Source: Spirochaetaceae bacterium
Lineage (GTDB): Bacteria > Spirochaetota > Spirochaetia > CADAEX01
Reading direction: 5' to 3'
DNA: 45,703 bases
NCBI GenBank assembly: GCA_009780675.1
Contig: WQZP01000020.1
Span: forward strand, 1 to 45,703
Below the pieces are notes generated by a model. The model saw only the letters and a program-made list of their open reading frames with translations, did no database searches and was not told where the DNA came from. Made by a program: the position numbers and the translations under genes. Shown here in pieces: positions 33,739 through 43,104 of the stretch (position 1 is its first letter; every line of letters starts with the position of its first letter).

Positions 33739-33855
33739 CAGTTTCTTCTGGTGCTGTCATCCTGTTGAAAGGCGGAATCTATGCCTCGATACTCAGTTTT
33801 TTGTAAATAATATGTTGTTTTGATGTGATATTGATGCTAATATTATAGTGAGAAA

Positions 33856-35610
33856 ATGTATTTAAAATATTTTTCTATAATATTAATAAGCAGTCTCATT
33901 TTTTCCTGTACAGGGCCATTCAATTCAAATGAATTAGATGAAGATGTAACAGTGTTTACAATAAGAAATGGTTCAATACTTGAAGCAGGCGCGAATTTGC
34001 CTGTAACTCTTGTTTACGATGAGTTTGAATTTGGGTTTGATTACCTTAGAATAGTGCTTTTTGATGATGAAGGAAAAGAAATTGCTGTAAATCAAATAGC
34101 AAGAAGCCAAGTTGGGAGTAATAGAAGAAGAGAAATATTGCTGCCTAATAACCTTGAAAAAGGAATTTATCATGTAAGATTTGAGCTTTTCCGCAATAAT
34201 CGCATAGTTTTTTCAAATATAACAAACTTTTTTTATGAGGATAGTTCTTTTAGATTAAATAATACTCAGTCTTATCCACCTAATCCTGCTCCAGGAGAAA
34301 GAGTTCTTTTTATTACTGATTTTACAGCGCCAATAGGTTCTGACCCTTATTTTAGATGGATAATAGGGAGAAATATTGTTTCTGAGGGGTTTTTTTCAGA
34401 AGGTGGTAATAGATTTAGCTGGACAACGCCTTCTATCGAAGGGGCATATTCTGTAAGTGTTGAGCTTTTCCCTTTCAAGCCTTTGGACAAAGTTTTTCAA
34501 AGGTTTAATTCAGCTATATCCAGCAGTTCATCTGTTATTGTTTCTGAATCCAATAGAATGAGGCTTGGAGAATTTTTGCCTAAAGAATCATACTCCACAC
34601 TTTTCCATTTTAGAGGTGAAATTTATGACTCTGGGTATCTGGCTGCTGGTAATGACAATTTAAAAGTAATTGGAGACCCTTTGCCTGATTTCAGGGGCGG
34701 GGTATTTGGATATCATTTTAATAAAAATGAATTTATTGAAATTTCAAACATAGTAATCCCTTTTTCAAATGAAGGTGTTTTACAGCCATTTTCAATAAAG
34801 CTTAAATTTATAAATGATTACTCAGTTTCTCCTGACCATTCACAAAATTCCCCTTTTTTTAGTGTTTTTTCCGAAGATGAAAGTTTTAGGATTTCTCTGT
34901 GGCAAGATAGCAGAGTTCAATATTTTTCTGAAATTGTTTCAGGTGCAAATAGATTCAGAAGCAATGCGCTTCGAAACAGAGATACTTTAAATTCCACACT
35001 AAATCTTACTGTTTCTTTTTATCCAGGCAGAAATTCATGTACTATTGTCTGGATGATGAATGGTGAAACTGTGGCGCGCGAAACTATCCCATTTTTACCG
35101 ACTTTAGCTGTGAACCAGGGAAAAACCACAATAGGCAGTGGATTATTCCCCATGCTTTTTGATGAAGCAGGTGTTTTTTCAAGAATCAGCAGTGTAGGGA
35201 ATTCTGTAGCTCCATTTTGTTTTAGAGACTATAATTTAGATATATTGGGTCGAAGTTTTATTTTTGCAGAGGGATTTGACTATTTGGAAACTCTTTCCCC
35301 TCTTAAAAAAGAGAGCGCTGTGGTTAATAATGGTCTTGCAAATATTAGCCCAGGCGGGTGGATACGCGCAGGAAATGATGTTCGTCTGTCTGGTAATATG
35401 GAAGTAAATATCGTTATGGGAGCAGGCGTTTGTACTTTTGTAATAAGAAATTCATCGGGCGTTGATATTTTTTCACGCAATATTATAAGCGGGAGTGAAA
35501 ATTTTATGATTGATAATATTGCTTCCGGAAATTATGATATTTATATACTGAATAATAATGAAACAAGATCAACTTTTGTTGACAGTTTATTAATTGCTAA
35601 CGTACAATAA
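33856..35610 (+). CDS. Predicted lipoprotein with a lectin-like region
   Basis: This is a predicted lipoprotein of 584 residues with signal lipobox LIFSC and lipidated Cys18. The body is beta-rich. Residues about 30-110 look like an Ig-like domain. The part from about 275 to 455 (from VFGYHFNKNEFIEIS to FPMLFDEAGVFSRI) has the feel of a LamG/ConA-like sandwich, but the match is by eye only. A compact beta domain ends the chain. No ribosome-binding site is visible; TATAGT lies 6 bases before the ATG with TTGATG 18 bases upstream, again a leaderless pattern. The next gene follows after 32 bases. The family is not recognised. Confidence 0.78.
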   Translation: MYLKYFSIILISSLIFSCTGPFNSNELDEDVTVFTIRNGSILEAGANLPVTLVYDEFEFGFDYLRIVLFDDEGKEIAVNQIARSQVGSNRRREILLPNNLEKGIYHVRFELFRNNRIVFSNITNFFYEDSSFRLNNTQSYPPNPAPGERVLFITDFTAPIGSDPYFRWIIGRNIVSEGFFSEGGNRFSWTTPSIEGAYSVSVELFPFKPLDKVFQRFNSAISSSSSVIVSESNRMRLGEFLPKESYSTLFHFRGEIYDSGYLAAGNDNLKVIGDPLPDFRGGVFGYHFNKNEFIEISNIVIPFSNEGVLQPFSIKLKFINDYSVSPDHSQNSPFFSVFSEDESFRISLWQDSRVQYFSEIVSGANRFRSNALRNRDTLNSTLNLTVSFYPGRNSCTIVWMMNGETVARETIPFLPTLAVNQGKTTIGSGLFPMLFDEAGVFSRISSVGNSVAPFCFRDYNLDILGRSFIFAEGFDYLETLSPLKKESAVVNNGLANISPGGWIRAGNDVRLSGNMEVNIVMGAGVCTFVIRNSSGVDIFSRNIISGSENFMIDNIASGNYDIYILNNNETRSTFVDSLLIANVQ

Positions 35611-35642
35611 CGTTAGGCTAAATTTTATTTTAAATTTGCATC

Positions 35643-36971
35643 ATGAGCTGGAATAAATATATTAAAAAAAAACTTATCTTTGTAATTTTTTTGCTTTTTA
35701 CATTTCATTTGTATTCTGTTGAGCAGCATAAAGAAACCCTCTCTGTTTATTACAGTGGCGTAACATGGGCAATTGTGCAGCAGAAGGCAGAGGAAGAGGT
35801 GCGGGAAGTAGATTTATTGGGGATGGATTTATTAGAAGTAGATCTATTAGAAGTGGATTTATTGGGAATAGACTTACTGGAAGTGGATCTATTGGAACCA
35901 GAGGTCTCAATAGATCTATCAATAGAAGAACGTAAAAATATAGTATCATTTTTAAATGAAAATTTTATAAATATGCTTACTGCTTCGGGAGTTTTCACTG
36001 TTTTTGATTTTTCTGATTATCCGGAAAAAGATGCGGAAAGAATAGGAATGTACAGATATTTGCTTTCTCCAAAAATAACAGAGTTTAATATTACAGAATC
36101 AGAAACAAGTGGTCTGTTTTTAAAAATCAGTATAAATTTTACATTTGAAGATAATATAAATAATACCAGGAGAAATTTTTCTACTTCCGCCATAGGCTGG
36201 GGCAATAACAGAAACAGGATGATCGCTAACGCGCTTGATAAAGTTATTAATCAGTTTGAATCTGTTATAGTTGAGTTTGAGGAACTGGCAGAGAGATTCA
36301 GGATAATCGATATATTTCAGGGAAGTGTTGTAATCAATGCTGGCAGAAATAGGGGAATAAGAAAAGGGGACTTTTTTTACACTTATGATTATCTTACAGG
36401 AGAAAAAACAGGGAATTTTATTGTTGAGAACGTGGAAGAAAATCTGGCATTCGCGAGGATTCTGGATACAAAAGTAACGCCGGAAGTAGCAAGTTTATTG
36501 CGGCCATATAATTATACAGGCCTTTTATCAAAGGCATCTGTAAGTTATTTTACAGGACGCTTTTTTTCGGGAAATGTTGTTGGGGCAAGGGTTTTATGGA
36601 CAAAGGGGTTTTATACTATTAACCCTATTTTGGGATTAAATAGATATGGTCTTGCTGATGCTAATAATAACAAAGTAGCTGTAATAAGTCCCTACATGGG
36701 GCTTAGGATCGTAAGATATATAAGATCATTTACTATTTCTTCTGTTGCTTCATTTGATGTGGGTTATGTATCAGAAAATAAAATATGGGGCACAACTTCT
36801 GGGTGGGAATATTTTGGAGGAACAGTAAAGCTGGAAGTTTCAAGGAGAATTACGGACCATTTTTCCATACACATAGAAGGGGGATATACAGGATTCTTTT
36901 CTCCTAATCACGAATATTTTCCGGAGATCACTGGGTTTGTTTTTGGCGCAGGTGTAGGTTATAGATTTTAG
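35643..36971 (+). CDS. Predicted outer-membrane protein with CsgG/FlgT-like region and beta-barrel
   Basis: This is an exported protein of 442 residues with a signal peptide of about 25. A tandem pentapeptide block, VDLLE-like and six units long, covers residues 56-85. The next region (about 95-200) resembles the CsgG/LpoB/FlgT fold, with FLNENFINMLTASGVFTVFDFS. A FlgT-like segment (about 220-285, VVINAGRNRGIRKGDFF) follows. The last 150 residues alternate polar and hydrophobic residues and end in GAGVGYRF, a beta-barrel with the C-terminal Phe expected for outer-membrane insertion. Domain names are by resemblance only. It probably shares a transcript with the lipoprotein before it. Confidence 0.78.
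   Translation: MSWNKYIKKKLIFVIFLLFTFHLYSVEQHKETLSVYYSGVTWAIVQQKAEEEVREVDLLGMDLLEVDLLEVDLLGIDLLEVDLLEPEVSIDLSIEERKNIVSFLNENFINMLTASGVFTVFDFSDYPEKDAERIGMYRYLLSPKITEFNITESETSGLFLKISINFTFEDNINNTRRNFSTSAIGWGNNRNRMIANALDKVINQFESVIVEFEELAERFRIIDIFQGSVVINAGRNRGIRKGDFFYTYDYLTGEKTGNFIVENVEENLAFARILDTKVTPEVASLLRPYNYTGLLSKASVSYFTGRFFSGNVVGARVLWTKGFYTINPILGLNRYGLADANNNKVAVISPYMGLRIVRYIRSFTISSVASFDVGYVSENKIWGTTSGWEYFGGTVKLEVSRRITDHFSIHIEGGYTGFFSPNHEYFPEITGFVFGAGVGYRF
35808..35897 (+). repeat. 15-bp minisatellite in a coding region, six units
   Basis: Six 15-base units, each close to GTAGATTTATTAGAA, run head to tail in frame. They encode VDLLG-MDLLE-VDLLE-VDLLG-IDLLE-VDLLE. Because 15 is a multiple of three, gain or loss of units changes protein length without shifting the frame. 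Confidence 0.92.
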
Positions 36972-36994
36972 TATATGATTGCTGGAAATGAAAT

Positions 36995-38371
36995 ATGAAA
37001 TATTATGAATATGATACTGATGATATGATTGCTGCGCTTGCAACTCCCTGGGGCGAGAGCGCTATTGCTGTAATAAGAACAACAGGGCAAGGGTGTATTG
37101 AAGCGTTATCTGCTGCTTTTGATGGGCGCAAAAAACTTGATGAGTCTGCCCCTTATTTAATGAATTACGGAACTCTTAAGGATCCGGGAACTGGAAGAAA
37201 GATGGATGAAATCATTGCTGGAATTTATAAAAAGCCCCGCAGCTATACAGGCCAGGATATGGTTGAAATATTTTGTCATGGAAGTATGGCAGGTATAATG
37301 GAAATATTGAAGATGCTGCGCTCTATTGGTTTCCGGGACGCAAAGCCAGGCGAATTTACATTAAGGGCTTTTTTAAATGGCAAAATGGATCTTACGCGCG
37401 CAGAAGCAGTAAATGAAATAATAAAATCAAAATCTGTAAAAGCCATGGATATTGCTCTTCAAAGATTATCAGGAACTGTTTTTAACAGAATAAATCATAT
37501 AAAAAATTTAGTTGCGGAAATTCTTGCAGGAACAGAGCTTATGCTTGACTATGCGGAAGATGAAGCAGATCCGGAAGCAACGCTTGATAAAGAAAAAATA
37601 GAAGAGGCTATTTCTTTGCTTAAAGAACTTGCCTCTACATACAAGATTGGAAAAATAATCCAGGATGGTGTTTCTGTTGTTCTTGCGGGAAAAACAAATG
37701 CAGGGAAATCTTCGCTCTTTAATCTTTTTAATAAAAGGGAACGTTCTATTGTTTCTGAGATTCACGGCACTACAAGAGATTATATAGAATCATTTCTTCT
37801 TATAGGCGAAATACCTGTAAAACTTTACGATACAGCAGGGCTGAGGGATGCTGAAAATCCTGTTGATAATCTTGTTGAACAGCAGGGAATAAAAAAAACT
37901 ATTGAGATAATGGAAAAATCTGACATCATACTGTATCTTGTAGATGGGAAAGCAGGGCTTGATAATGATGATATATCAAGAATAAATTCGTTTGATTCAA
38001 ATAAGCTTATAAAAATATGGAACAAGGCAGATATAGCTTTGGAAAAATCGCCTATTGGTTTTATTGATATATGCGCTCTTACTGGAGAAGGATTTAAAGA
38101 GCTTGAGTTGGAAATAAAAAAAAGAATAGGGGCAGAAAAAATCGAAGTTAATGATGCTGTTATTATTGATTCAGAACGGCAAAAAAACCTTATTGATGAA
38201 GCAATAAAGGCGCTTTCAAATTCGCTAGTTTCGGTTAACGAAAATATGCCGCTTGATCTGATTGCTGTTGATATAAAAGAAGCGCTGGATAGCCTTGGTG
38301 AAATTACGGGCGAAATTACAAGTTCTGATATACTTGAACTTATGTTTTCAAAATTTTGTGTAGGAAAATAA
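36995..38371 (+). CDS. mnmE: tRNA modification GTPase MnmE
   Basis: MnmE, with MnmG, installs the carboxymethylaminomethyl group on the wobble uridine of certain tRNAs. It has 458 residues. The N-terminal tetrahydrofolate-binding domain begins [20 protein letters not shown]. The G domain has GKTNAGKSS at 232-240, DTAGLR at 279-284 and NKAD near 342. The C-terminal Cys motif reads FCVGK where FCIGK is usual, so the essential Cys is kept. It is the first gene of mnmE-mnmG-rsmG; mnmG starts 13 bases after it. Confidence 0.97.
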   Translation: MKYYEYDTDDMIAALATPWGESAIAVIRTTGQGCIEALSAAFDGRKKLDESAPYLMNYGTLKDPGTGRKMDEIIAGIYKKPRSYTGQDMVEIFCHGSMAGIMEILKMLRSIGFRDAKPGEFTLRAFLNGKMDLTRAEAVNEIIKSKSVKAMDIALQRLSGTVFNRINHIKNLVAEILAGTELMLDYAEDEADPEATLDKEKIEEAISLLKELASTYKIGKIIQDGVSVVLAGKTNAGKSSLFNLFNKRERSIVSEIHGTTRDYIESFLLIGEIPVKLYDTAGLRDAENPVDNLVEQQGIKKTIEIMEKSDIILYLVDGKAGLDNDDISRINSFDSNKLIKIWNKADIALEKSPIGFIDICALTGEGFKELELEIKKRIGAEKIEVNDAVIIDSERQKNLIDEAIKALSNSLVSVNENMPLDLIAVDIKEALDSLGEITGEITSSDILELMFSKFCVGK

Positions 38372-38384
38372 TCAGGAAAATAAT

Positions 38385-40247
38385 ATGGATTTTGATGCAA
38401 TTGTAATAGGTGGCGGGCACGCTGGAATCGAAGCAGCTCTTTCTCTTTCGAGATTATCTTTTAATACACTTATTATTACCCAAAATGTTGATACAATAGG
38501 GAAGCTCTCCTGTAACCCTGCTGTTGGCGGGCTTTCCAAAGGAAATATTGTAAGAGAAATAGATGCTCTTGGCGGCGAGATGGCAAATTTTGTTGATAAT
38601 ACAATGATACAGTTCAGAATGCTTAATAAGAGCCGTGGCAGCGCTGTACAGTCACCAAGAGCGCAGGCAGACAAATTTGCATATAATCAGCTTGCAAAAT
38701 GGACACTTGAGAAGCAGAAGAATTTAGTGATTTTTCAGGATACTGTTACAGATTTTATTCTAAATGAAAACAATAATAAAATAAAAGGTGTTCTGACTGA
38801 ACGGGGGAGAACTTTTTCCTCACGAGCAGTTGTTCTTGCAGCAGGAACTTTTTTGGAGGGGAGAATCTTCATAGGAGATTATACTGCTGTTTCCGGCCGC
38901 ATTGGGGAGCCTGCAGCGCTTGGGCTTGGGAGCAATTTGCGGAAAATGGGGTTTAAAGTAGGGAGGCTAAAAACAGGAACTTCGGCAAGGATTAAAAGAA
39001 GTTCTCTTGACTTTAGCAAAATGGAAATCCATGAAGGGGACAAGGATATGGAGCCATTTTCTTTTACCAGGGAAAAAATCGAAAGGCCGCGATTACCATG
39101 TTATATGACATATACAAATGAGAATACGCACAAAATAATTACAGACAACATTGGCAGATCTCCGTTATATGGAGGCAAGATTGTCGGGAAGGCTCCAAGA
39201 TACTGCCCTTCGATCGAAGATAAGGTTGTAAAATTTCCTGACAGAAAAAGACACCAGATATTTGTTGAGCCAGAAGGACTTGAGTCAGAAGAGGTGTATC
39301 TTAATGGAATATCTTCTTCTCTTCCGGAAGATGTGCAGGAAGCTTTTCTTAAAACACTTCCCGGGCTGGAAAATATTGAGATAATGAGGCCTGGATATGC
39401 TGTGGAGTATGATTATATTGACCCGCGCCAGTTAAAGCCCTCGCTTATGACAAAAATAGTGGAGGGGCTGTTTATTGCTGGTCAAACTAATGGAACTTCT
39501 GGGTATGAAGAAGCAGCTTGCCAGGGGCTTATGGCAGGAATAAACGCATCTCTCTATCTTGCCGGAAAAGAGCCTCTTATCCTGTCAAGGACAGAGGCGT
39601 ACATAGGTGTTCTTATAGACGATCTGGTAACGCTTGGAACAGAAGAGCCCTACAGAATGTTTACATCAAGGGCAGAGCACAGGCTTTCATTAAGGCATGA
39701 TACTGCGGATAAAAGGCTTATGCCAAAATCAAAAGAAATAGGGCTTCTAAGTAATGAGGCTTATGAAAAATTCCAGGAAAAGCTTTTGAAAACCGAAGAG
39801 ATAAAAGAGCTCCTAACCCAAAGGAAAGTAACAGAAGATGCAATAAAAATTTTTGATGAACAAACTGCGGATTCTTTAAGAAAACATTATGGCGAGAGTT
39901 TTGCCCAGGCAATAAGGGACCCAAAAATCACGATATGCAATATAAAAAATATTGATGAGAAAATCAACAGTGCAAAACAGGAACTGCTTACGTTAGTAGA
40001 GCTGGATATAAAGTACGAAGGATATATCAAGCTGCAGGAGCGGCAGATAAAACGTTTTGAAAAAATGGAAAAGATAAAAATTCCGGATGGTTTCAATTTC
40101 AATGATATTGAAGGGATTTCAAATGAATCAAGGCAAAAGTTAAAGGAAATAGCTCCTGCAACGATTGGCCAGGCATCAAGAATTTCCGGAGTAAGCCCGG
40201 CAGATATTGCAGTTCTTATGGTTTACCTGAACAAGAGAAATAAATGA
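38385..40247 (+). CDS. mnmG: tRNA uridine 5-carboxymethylaminomethyl synthesis enzyme MnmG
   Basis: MnmG (GidA) is the FAD-dependent partner of MnmE. It has 620 residues, the full-length form. The FAD-binding motif GGGHAG is at residues 8-13, and the signature GPRYCPSIE-like segment ([12 protein letters not shown]) lies near residue 268. The [14 protein letters not shown] motif near 365 is typical. The C-terminal helical domain that contacts MnmE is present. Its stop overlaps the rsmG start as ATGA. Confidence 0.98.
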   Translation: MDFDAIVIGGGHAGIEAALSLSRLSFNTLIITQNVDTIGKLSCNPAVGGLSKGNIVREIDALGGEMANFVDNTMIQFRMLNKSRGSAVQSPRAQADKFAYNQLAKWTLEKQKNLVIFQDTVTDFILNENNNKIKGVLTERGRTFSSRAVVLAAGTFLEGRIFIGDYTAVSGRIGEPAALGLGSNLRKMGFKVGRLKTGTSARIKRSSLDFSKMEIHEGDKDMEPFSFTREKIERPRLPCYMTYTNENTHKIITDNIGRSPLYGGKIVGKAPRYCPSIEDKVVKFPDRKRHQIFVEPEGLESEEVYLNGISSSLPEDVQEAFLKTLPGLENIEIMRPGYAVEYDYIDPRQLKPSLMTKIVEGLFIAGQTNGTSGYEEAACQGLMAGINASLYLAGKEPLILSRTEAYIGVLIDDLVTLGTEEPYRMFTSRAEHRLSLRHDTADKRLMPKSKEIGLLSNEAYEKFQEKLLKTEEIKELLTQRKVTEDAIKIFDEQTADSLRKHYGESFAQAIRDPKITICNIKNIDEKINSAKQELLTLVELDIKYEGYIKLQERQIKRFEKMEKIKIPDGFNFNDIEGISNESRQKLKEIAPATIGQASRISGVSPADIAVLMVYLNKRNK

Positions 40248-40870
40248 AAGATTTTTTTATTAAAGGATTAGAGCTTATTGGTATTTCTCATAATGACGCG
40301 CAACTTAATAAGCTGCTTGCGTTTTATGAAGAGCTTTCTATATGGAATAAAAAAACAGGATTTCTAAAAGCAGAAGGGAGAAGTCTTGTTGTAAAACATT
40401 TTTTTGATTCTCTTGCCGGAGCGCCTCTCCTTTCACAAATGAGTTTTAAAACAATTGCAGATATAGGAACAGGAGCAGGTTTTCCGGGAATCCCTTTATC
40501 TATATTTTTTCCGGATAAACAGTTTACTCTTGTAGAGAGGTCTGGGAAAAAAACCGCATTTCTTAATAATTGCAAATTGTTGTTTGCGCTTGATAATATT
40601 GTAATAGAAGAACTGGAGCTTGAAAATGTAAGAAGTATTTTTGACGCAGTAACGTTTAGGGCTTTCAGAAATTTTGTTGAATATTATAAAGCAATATCTG
40701 CTATAGTAAGTCCGGAAGGATTCTTTTTTTCCTATAAGGGCAGAAAAACAGAGATAGAGACAGAGATGCGCGAAACAGGGATAAAGTTATTTAAAATTGA
40801 AAAAATAGATGTCCCTTTTCTTGAAGAAGAGCGGCACATAGTAATTACAAAAAAGGAAAATATTGTTTAA
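40244..40870 (+). CDS. rsmG: 16S rRNA (guanine527-N7)-methyltransferase RsmG
   Basis: RsmG (GidB) methylates guanine 527 of 16S rRNA using S-adenosylmethionine. It has 208 residues, the normal size. The SAM-binding motif [13 protein letters not shown] is near residue 75. The ATG overlaps the mnmG stop by four bases, so translation is coupled. The 3' end overlaps the end of the convergent TPR gene by four bases. Confidence 0.95.
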   Translation: MKDFFIKGLELIGISHNDAQLNKLLAFYEELSIWNKKTGFLKAEGRSLVVKHFFDSLAGAPLLSQMSFKTIADIGTGAGFPGIPLSIFFPDKQFTLVERSGKKTAFLNNCKLLFALDNIVIEELELENVRSIFDAVTFRAFRNFVEYYKAISAIVSPEGFFFSYKGRKTEIETEMRETGIKLFKIEKIDVPFLEEERHIVITKKENIV

Positions 40871-42222
40871 TCGCCTTTGGAAGCTTTTGTCAAAATACTC
40901 ATAAGCTCTTTTCCACTTATAAGATCTATGGTCCTTGCTTCAACAAATTTTGAAGCTGTGTCGGTAAATGCACCTGCTGTAAGACAGAATGACTGTCCTG
41001 CTCTTACATCTTTGCCTTTAAAATAGAGGTCTCTGAGTATAATATCTCCTACAGGAGTTGTTGCTCTCATAAATCTAAAAAGCGCAATATCTTCCATTTG
41101 GCTAGATGTTACTTCTGCTACAACATCTACATAGTCATTTTTCGAGGCTGTAATATCTGTAATTTTGACCTGTGCATTTGGATACAATAATGGAGTAATT
41201 TTTTTGCATAAATTCAAAAATTCAGAACTGGAAGACATAAGGTATGTTTTTAAATTTTTATTGGACGCGAGTTCTGAGTATTTTGATTTTAATGACTGAA
41301 CATCTTTATAAGTACCGGCAATACTTAATATTGTGTCAAAATTTTTAATTGCTGAATTTACTTTATTTTCCAATATATATGTATTACCAAGCTGATAAAG
41401 AAGCTCAAGCCGTATCTTTGGGTCAATCTCTTTATGCCTTAACCCAAGCTCCATATCTTCAACTGCCTTGACATAGTTTTTTTTCTTTATATCTATTTTC
41501 CCTGCTTCAAGAGAGGCTGGAGGGCCGTAAATAGGGTCTGCCCTTAAATGGCTGAATATTTTATACCCATTTTCACTTTGACCTGCTTCGCTGTATGCCT
41601 GACCAAGTGTATATAAAATATCTTTATCTCCTGGGGAAAGTTCAAAGCATTTTCTAAGATATCCTACAGCATCTTTAAACCTGCCCAGGTGGAAAAGAAT
41701 TTTGCCTATATATTGTAATGTAGCTACGTGTTCGGGCATAAGATTTTTTGCAGCAATAAAGGAAGAAAGAGCTTTATCGTAAATTTTTCTGTCAAAATCT
41801 ATAACACCCAGATTATAATTTACTTCAAATACATCTTTATTTTTTTTCTTGGCATAATCAAGGTATTTATATGCTTCGTCGATTTTGCCTGTTTTAAGGG
41901 CAGATATTGCATATTTATATATTATATCAACCTCATTCTCCTGGGAGGTCCCTTCGGGCTTATCAAGTAATAACTTAAAAAGATGGAGCGACTTATCGTA
42001 TGTCTCTTCGGAGTAGTAGAGGTTTGCCAACTCCATTATGGCTTGTGTATCTTTAGGGTTTTGTTCAAGTCTCTTGTTTGCGTATTTTATTATTGAATTT
42101 CTGTCTTTGTTTTTAGGGGTGTCAGAAGCGCTTTCACCACCTGAAAGCTTTTTTACAATAATAAAAATAAGCGCCACAACAATCACTATAACAAGAACAA
42201 CAGCAAGCATTACTATATTCAT
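40867..42222 (-). CDS. Membrane-anchored TPR protein
   Basis: This protein of 451 residues has one N-terminal membrane helix (about 5-25) and a soluble part with six or more TPR-like repeats (about 40-290). The repeats read like FKDAVGYLRKCFELSPGDKDILYTLGQAY. The C-terminal domain (about 310-445) is not a TPR and is not recognised. It ends near a hydrophobic, Ala/Thr-rich segment. It is convergent with rsmG and overlaps it by four bases. No clear ribosome-binding site is visible. The role is unknown; a scaffold in the inner membrane is likely. Confidence 0.85.
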   Translation of the reverse strand: MNIVMLAVVLVIVIVVALIFIIVKKLSGGESASDTPKNKDRNSIIKYANKRLEQNPKDTQAIMELANLYYSEETYDKSLHLFKLLLDKPEGTSQENEVDIIYKYAISALKTGKIDEAYKYLDYAKKKNKDVFEVNYNLGVIDFDRKIYDKALSSFIAAKNLMPEHVATLQYIGKILFHLGRFKDAVGYLRKCFELSPGDKDILYTLGQAYSEAGQSENGYKIFSHLRADPIYGPPASLEAGKIDIKKKNYVKAVEDMELGLRHKEIDPKIRLELLYQLGNTYILENKVNSAIKNFDTILSIAGTYKDVQSLKSKYSELASNKNLKTYLMSSSSEFLNLCKKITPLLYPNAQVKITDITASKNDYVDVVAEVTSSQMEDIALFRFMRATTPVGDIILRDLYFKGKDVRAGQSFCLTAGAFTDTASKFVEARTIDLISGKELMSILTKASKGD

Positions 42223-42366
42223 ATTTTTATGTTTTTATTATTAATAATCGGTGAGATATTGTCAATAATGTATTAAAAACAACATAAAACTGGAAAATCT
42301 CGTGCAAGGCGCCCCAGTCCACAAAAGGGGAAAAGTACGCGGAATTTTGCTGATTTTCACAGATTT

Positions 42367-42826
42367 ATGAGAGAAAAAGCTAAAAATAAAATTATTTTTT
42401 TTCTTTACTTATTTAAGTGTAAGAGTTACTAATATACCTTCAACATATCACGGCAATAATTGGTGGGGAGGGTTGGATTTGGTTATTCCAGAAACTTGGT
42501 ATTATGATTGGAGTGAAACAGAAATAACAGGTTCTTCGGCTACTTTTCACTTTTGGTTTGCTTCTACAGGGATTTATACTGTTCTTTTTTATGTTAGCAA
42601 TATGACTATGTGGGCTGAGTTTACTATACCTTCAAGAAACATATCTGCACCCACCACCACTATACCGTGGTCTGCTTTTACTTTTCTTGATAGCGGCACT
42701 TCTGGGATGCCCAGCCCCTCTATTTCTTCTGGAAGCAGAAATTTTTCTGAATCTATAGAATCTATCGAACGCTCAGAGCAGCGCTTGCCTGGCAGGCCTA
42801 TGACACCTTTGTTAAGAACACGCTAA
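42367..42826 (+). pseudogene. Small secreted protein interrupted at a poly-T tract (frameshift or phase switch)
   Basis: An ATG at 42367 opens a signal-peptide-like frame (MREKAKNKIIFF), but it stops at once after a tract of eight T (42395-42402). The next frame is open across the tract and runs on to a stop at 42826. It encodes residues such as TNIPSTYHGNNWWGG and PETWYYDWSETEI that look like a real secreted protein. Removal of one T would join the two into about 152 residues ending in a Ser-rich tail. A strong terminator follows 9 bases after the stop. Whether this is a dead gene, a phase-variable one or a sequencing error cannot be told. A shorter unbroken frame could start at TTG 42473 or 42479. 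Confidence 0.5.
42395..42402 (+). repeat. T8 homopolymer at the frameshift point
   Basis: Eight consecutive T lie in the hydrophobic core of the predicted signal peptide. Loss of one T restores a frame of about 152 codons. Confidence 0.85.
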
Positions 42827-42834
42827 CAGCAGTA

Positions 42835-42872
42835 TACCGCAAGCCCTCTGTTTTAGGGTTTGCGGTATTTTT
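42835..42872 (+). terminator. Rho-independent terminator
   Basis: TACCGCAAGCCCT (42835-42847) pairs with AGGGTTTGCGGTA (42855-42867), with one G-T pair, around a 7-base loop. TTTTT follows at 42868-42872. It ends the small secreted-protein transcript. Confidence 0.93.
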
Positions 42873-43104
42873 AACGGGACAAGCACCCCTTGAAAGCTTT
42901 GGTGGCTATATTACCCTATTATATAGAAGAAATAATGATCCAAAAGGCAAAAAACCTTAAAAAATAGTGCTTGCATCAGTATTTTTCATTATTCTGCATG
43001 ATTTATGAGAGTGAAAAAGTTTATTGACAAAATACCCTCACAGCGATAGGCTTTATTTGTATAAATAGAATTTTAGCTAAACTAGAGATTACGGAGGCTA
43101 TAAA

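Noticed and set aside
33752-33800. Sequence like dispersed GTCATCCTG... repeats after pepT
   Set aside because: The match is degenerate and has no internal dyad, so it cannot be supported from one copy.
43015-43050. AAAAGTTT and GCGATAG as a flagellar sigma-28 promoter before the Hsp70-SBD/LysM gene
   Set aside because: The boxes are 19 bases apart where about 11 are needed, and the -10 matches only in its core.
43024-43065. TTGACA (43024) and TATAAA (43060) as a sigma-70 promoter
   Set aside because: The spacing of 30 bases is too long, although each box is good alone.
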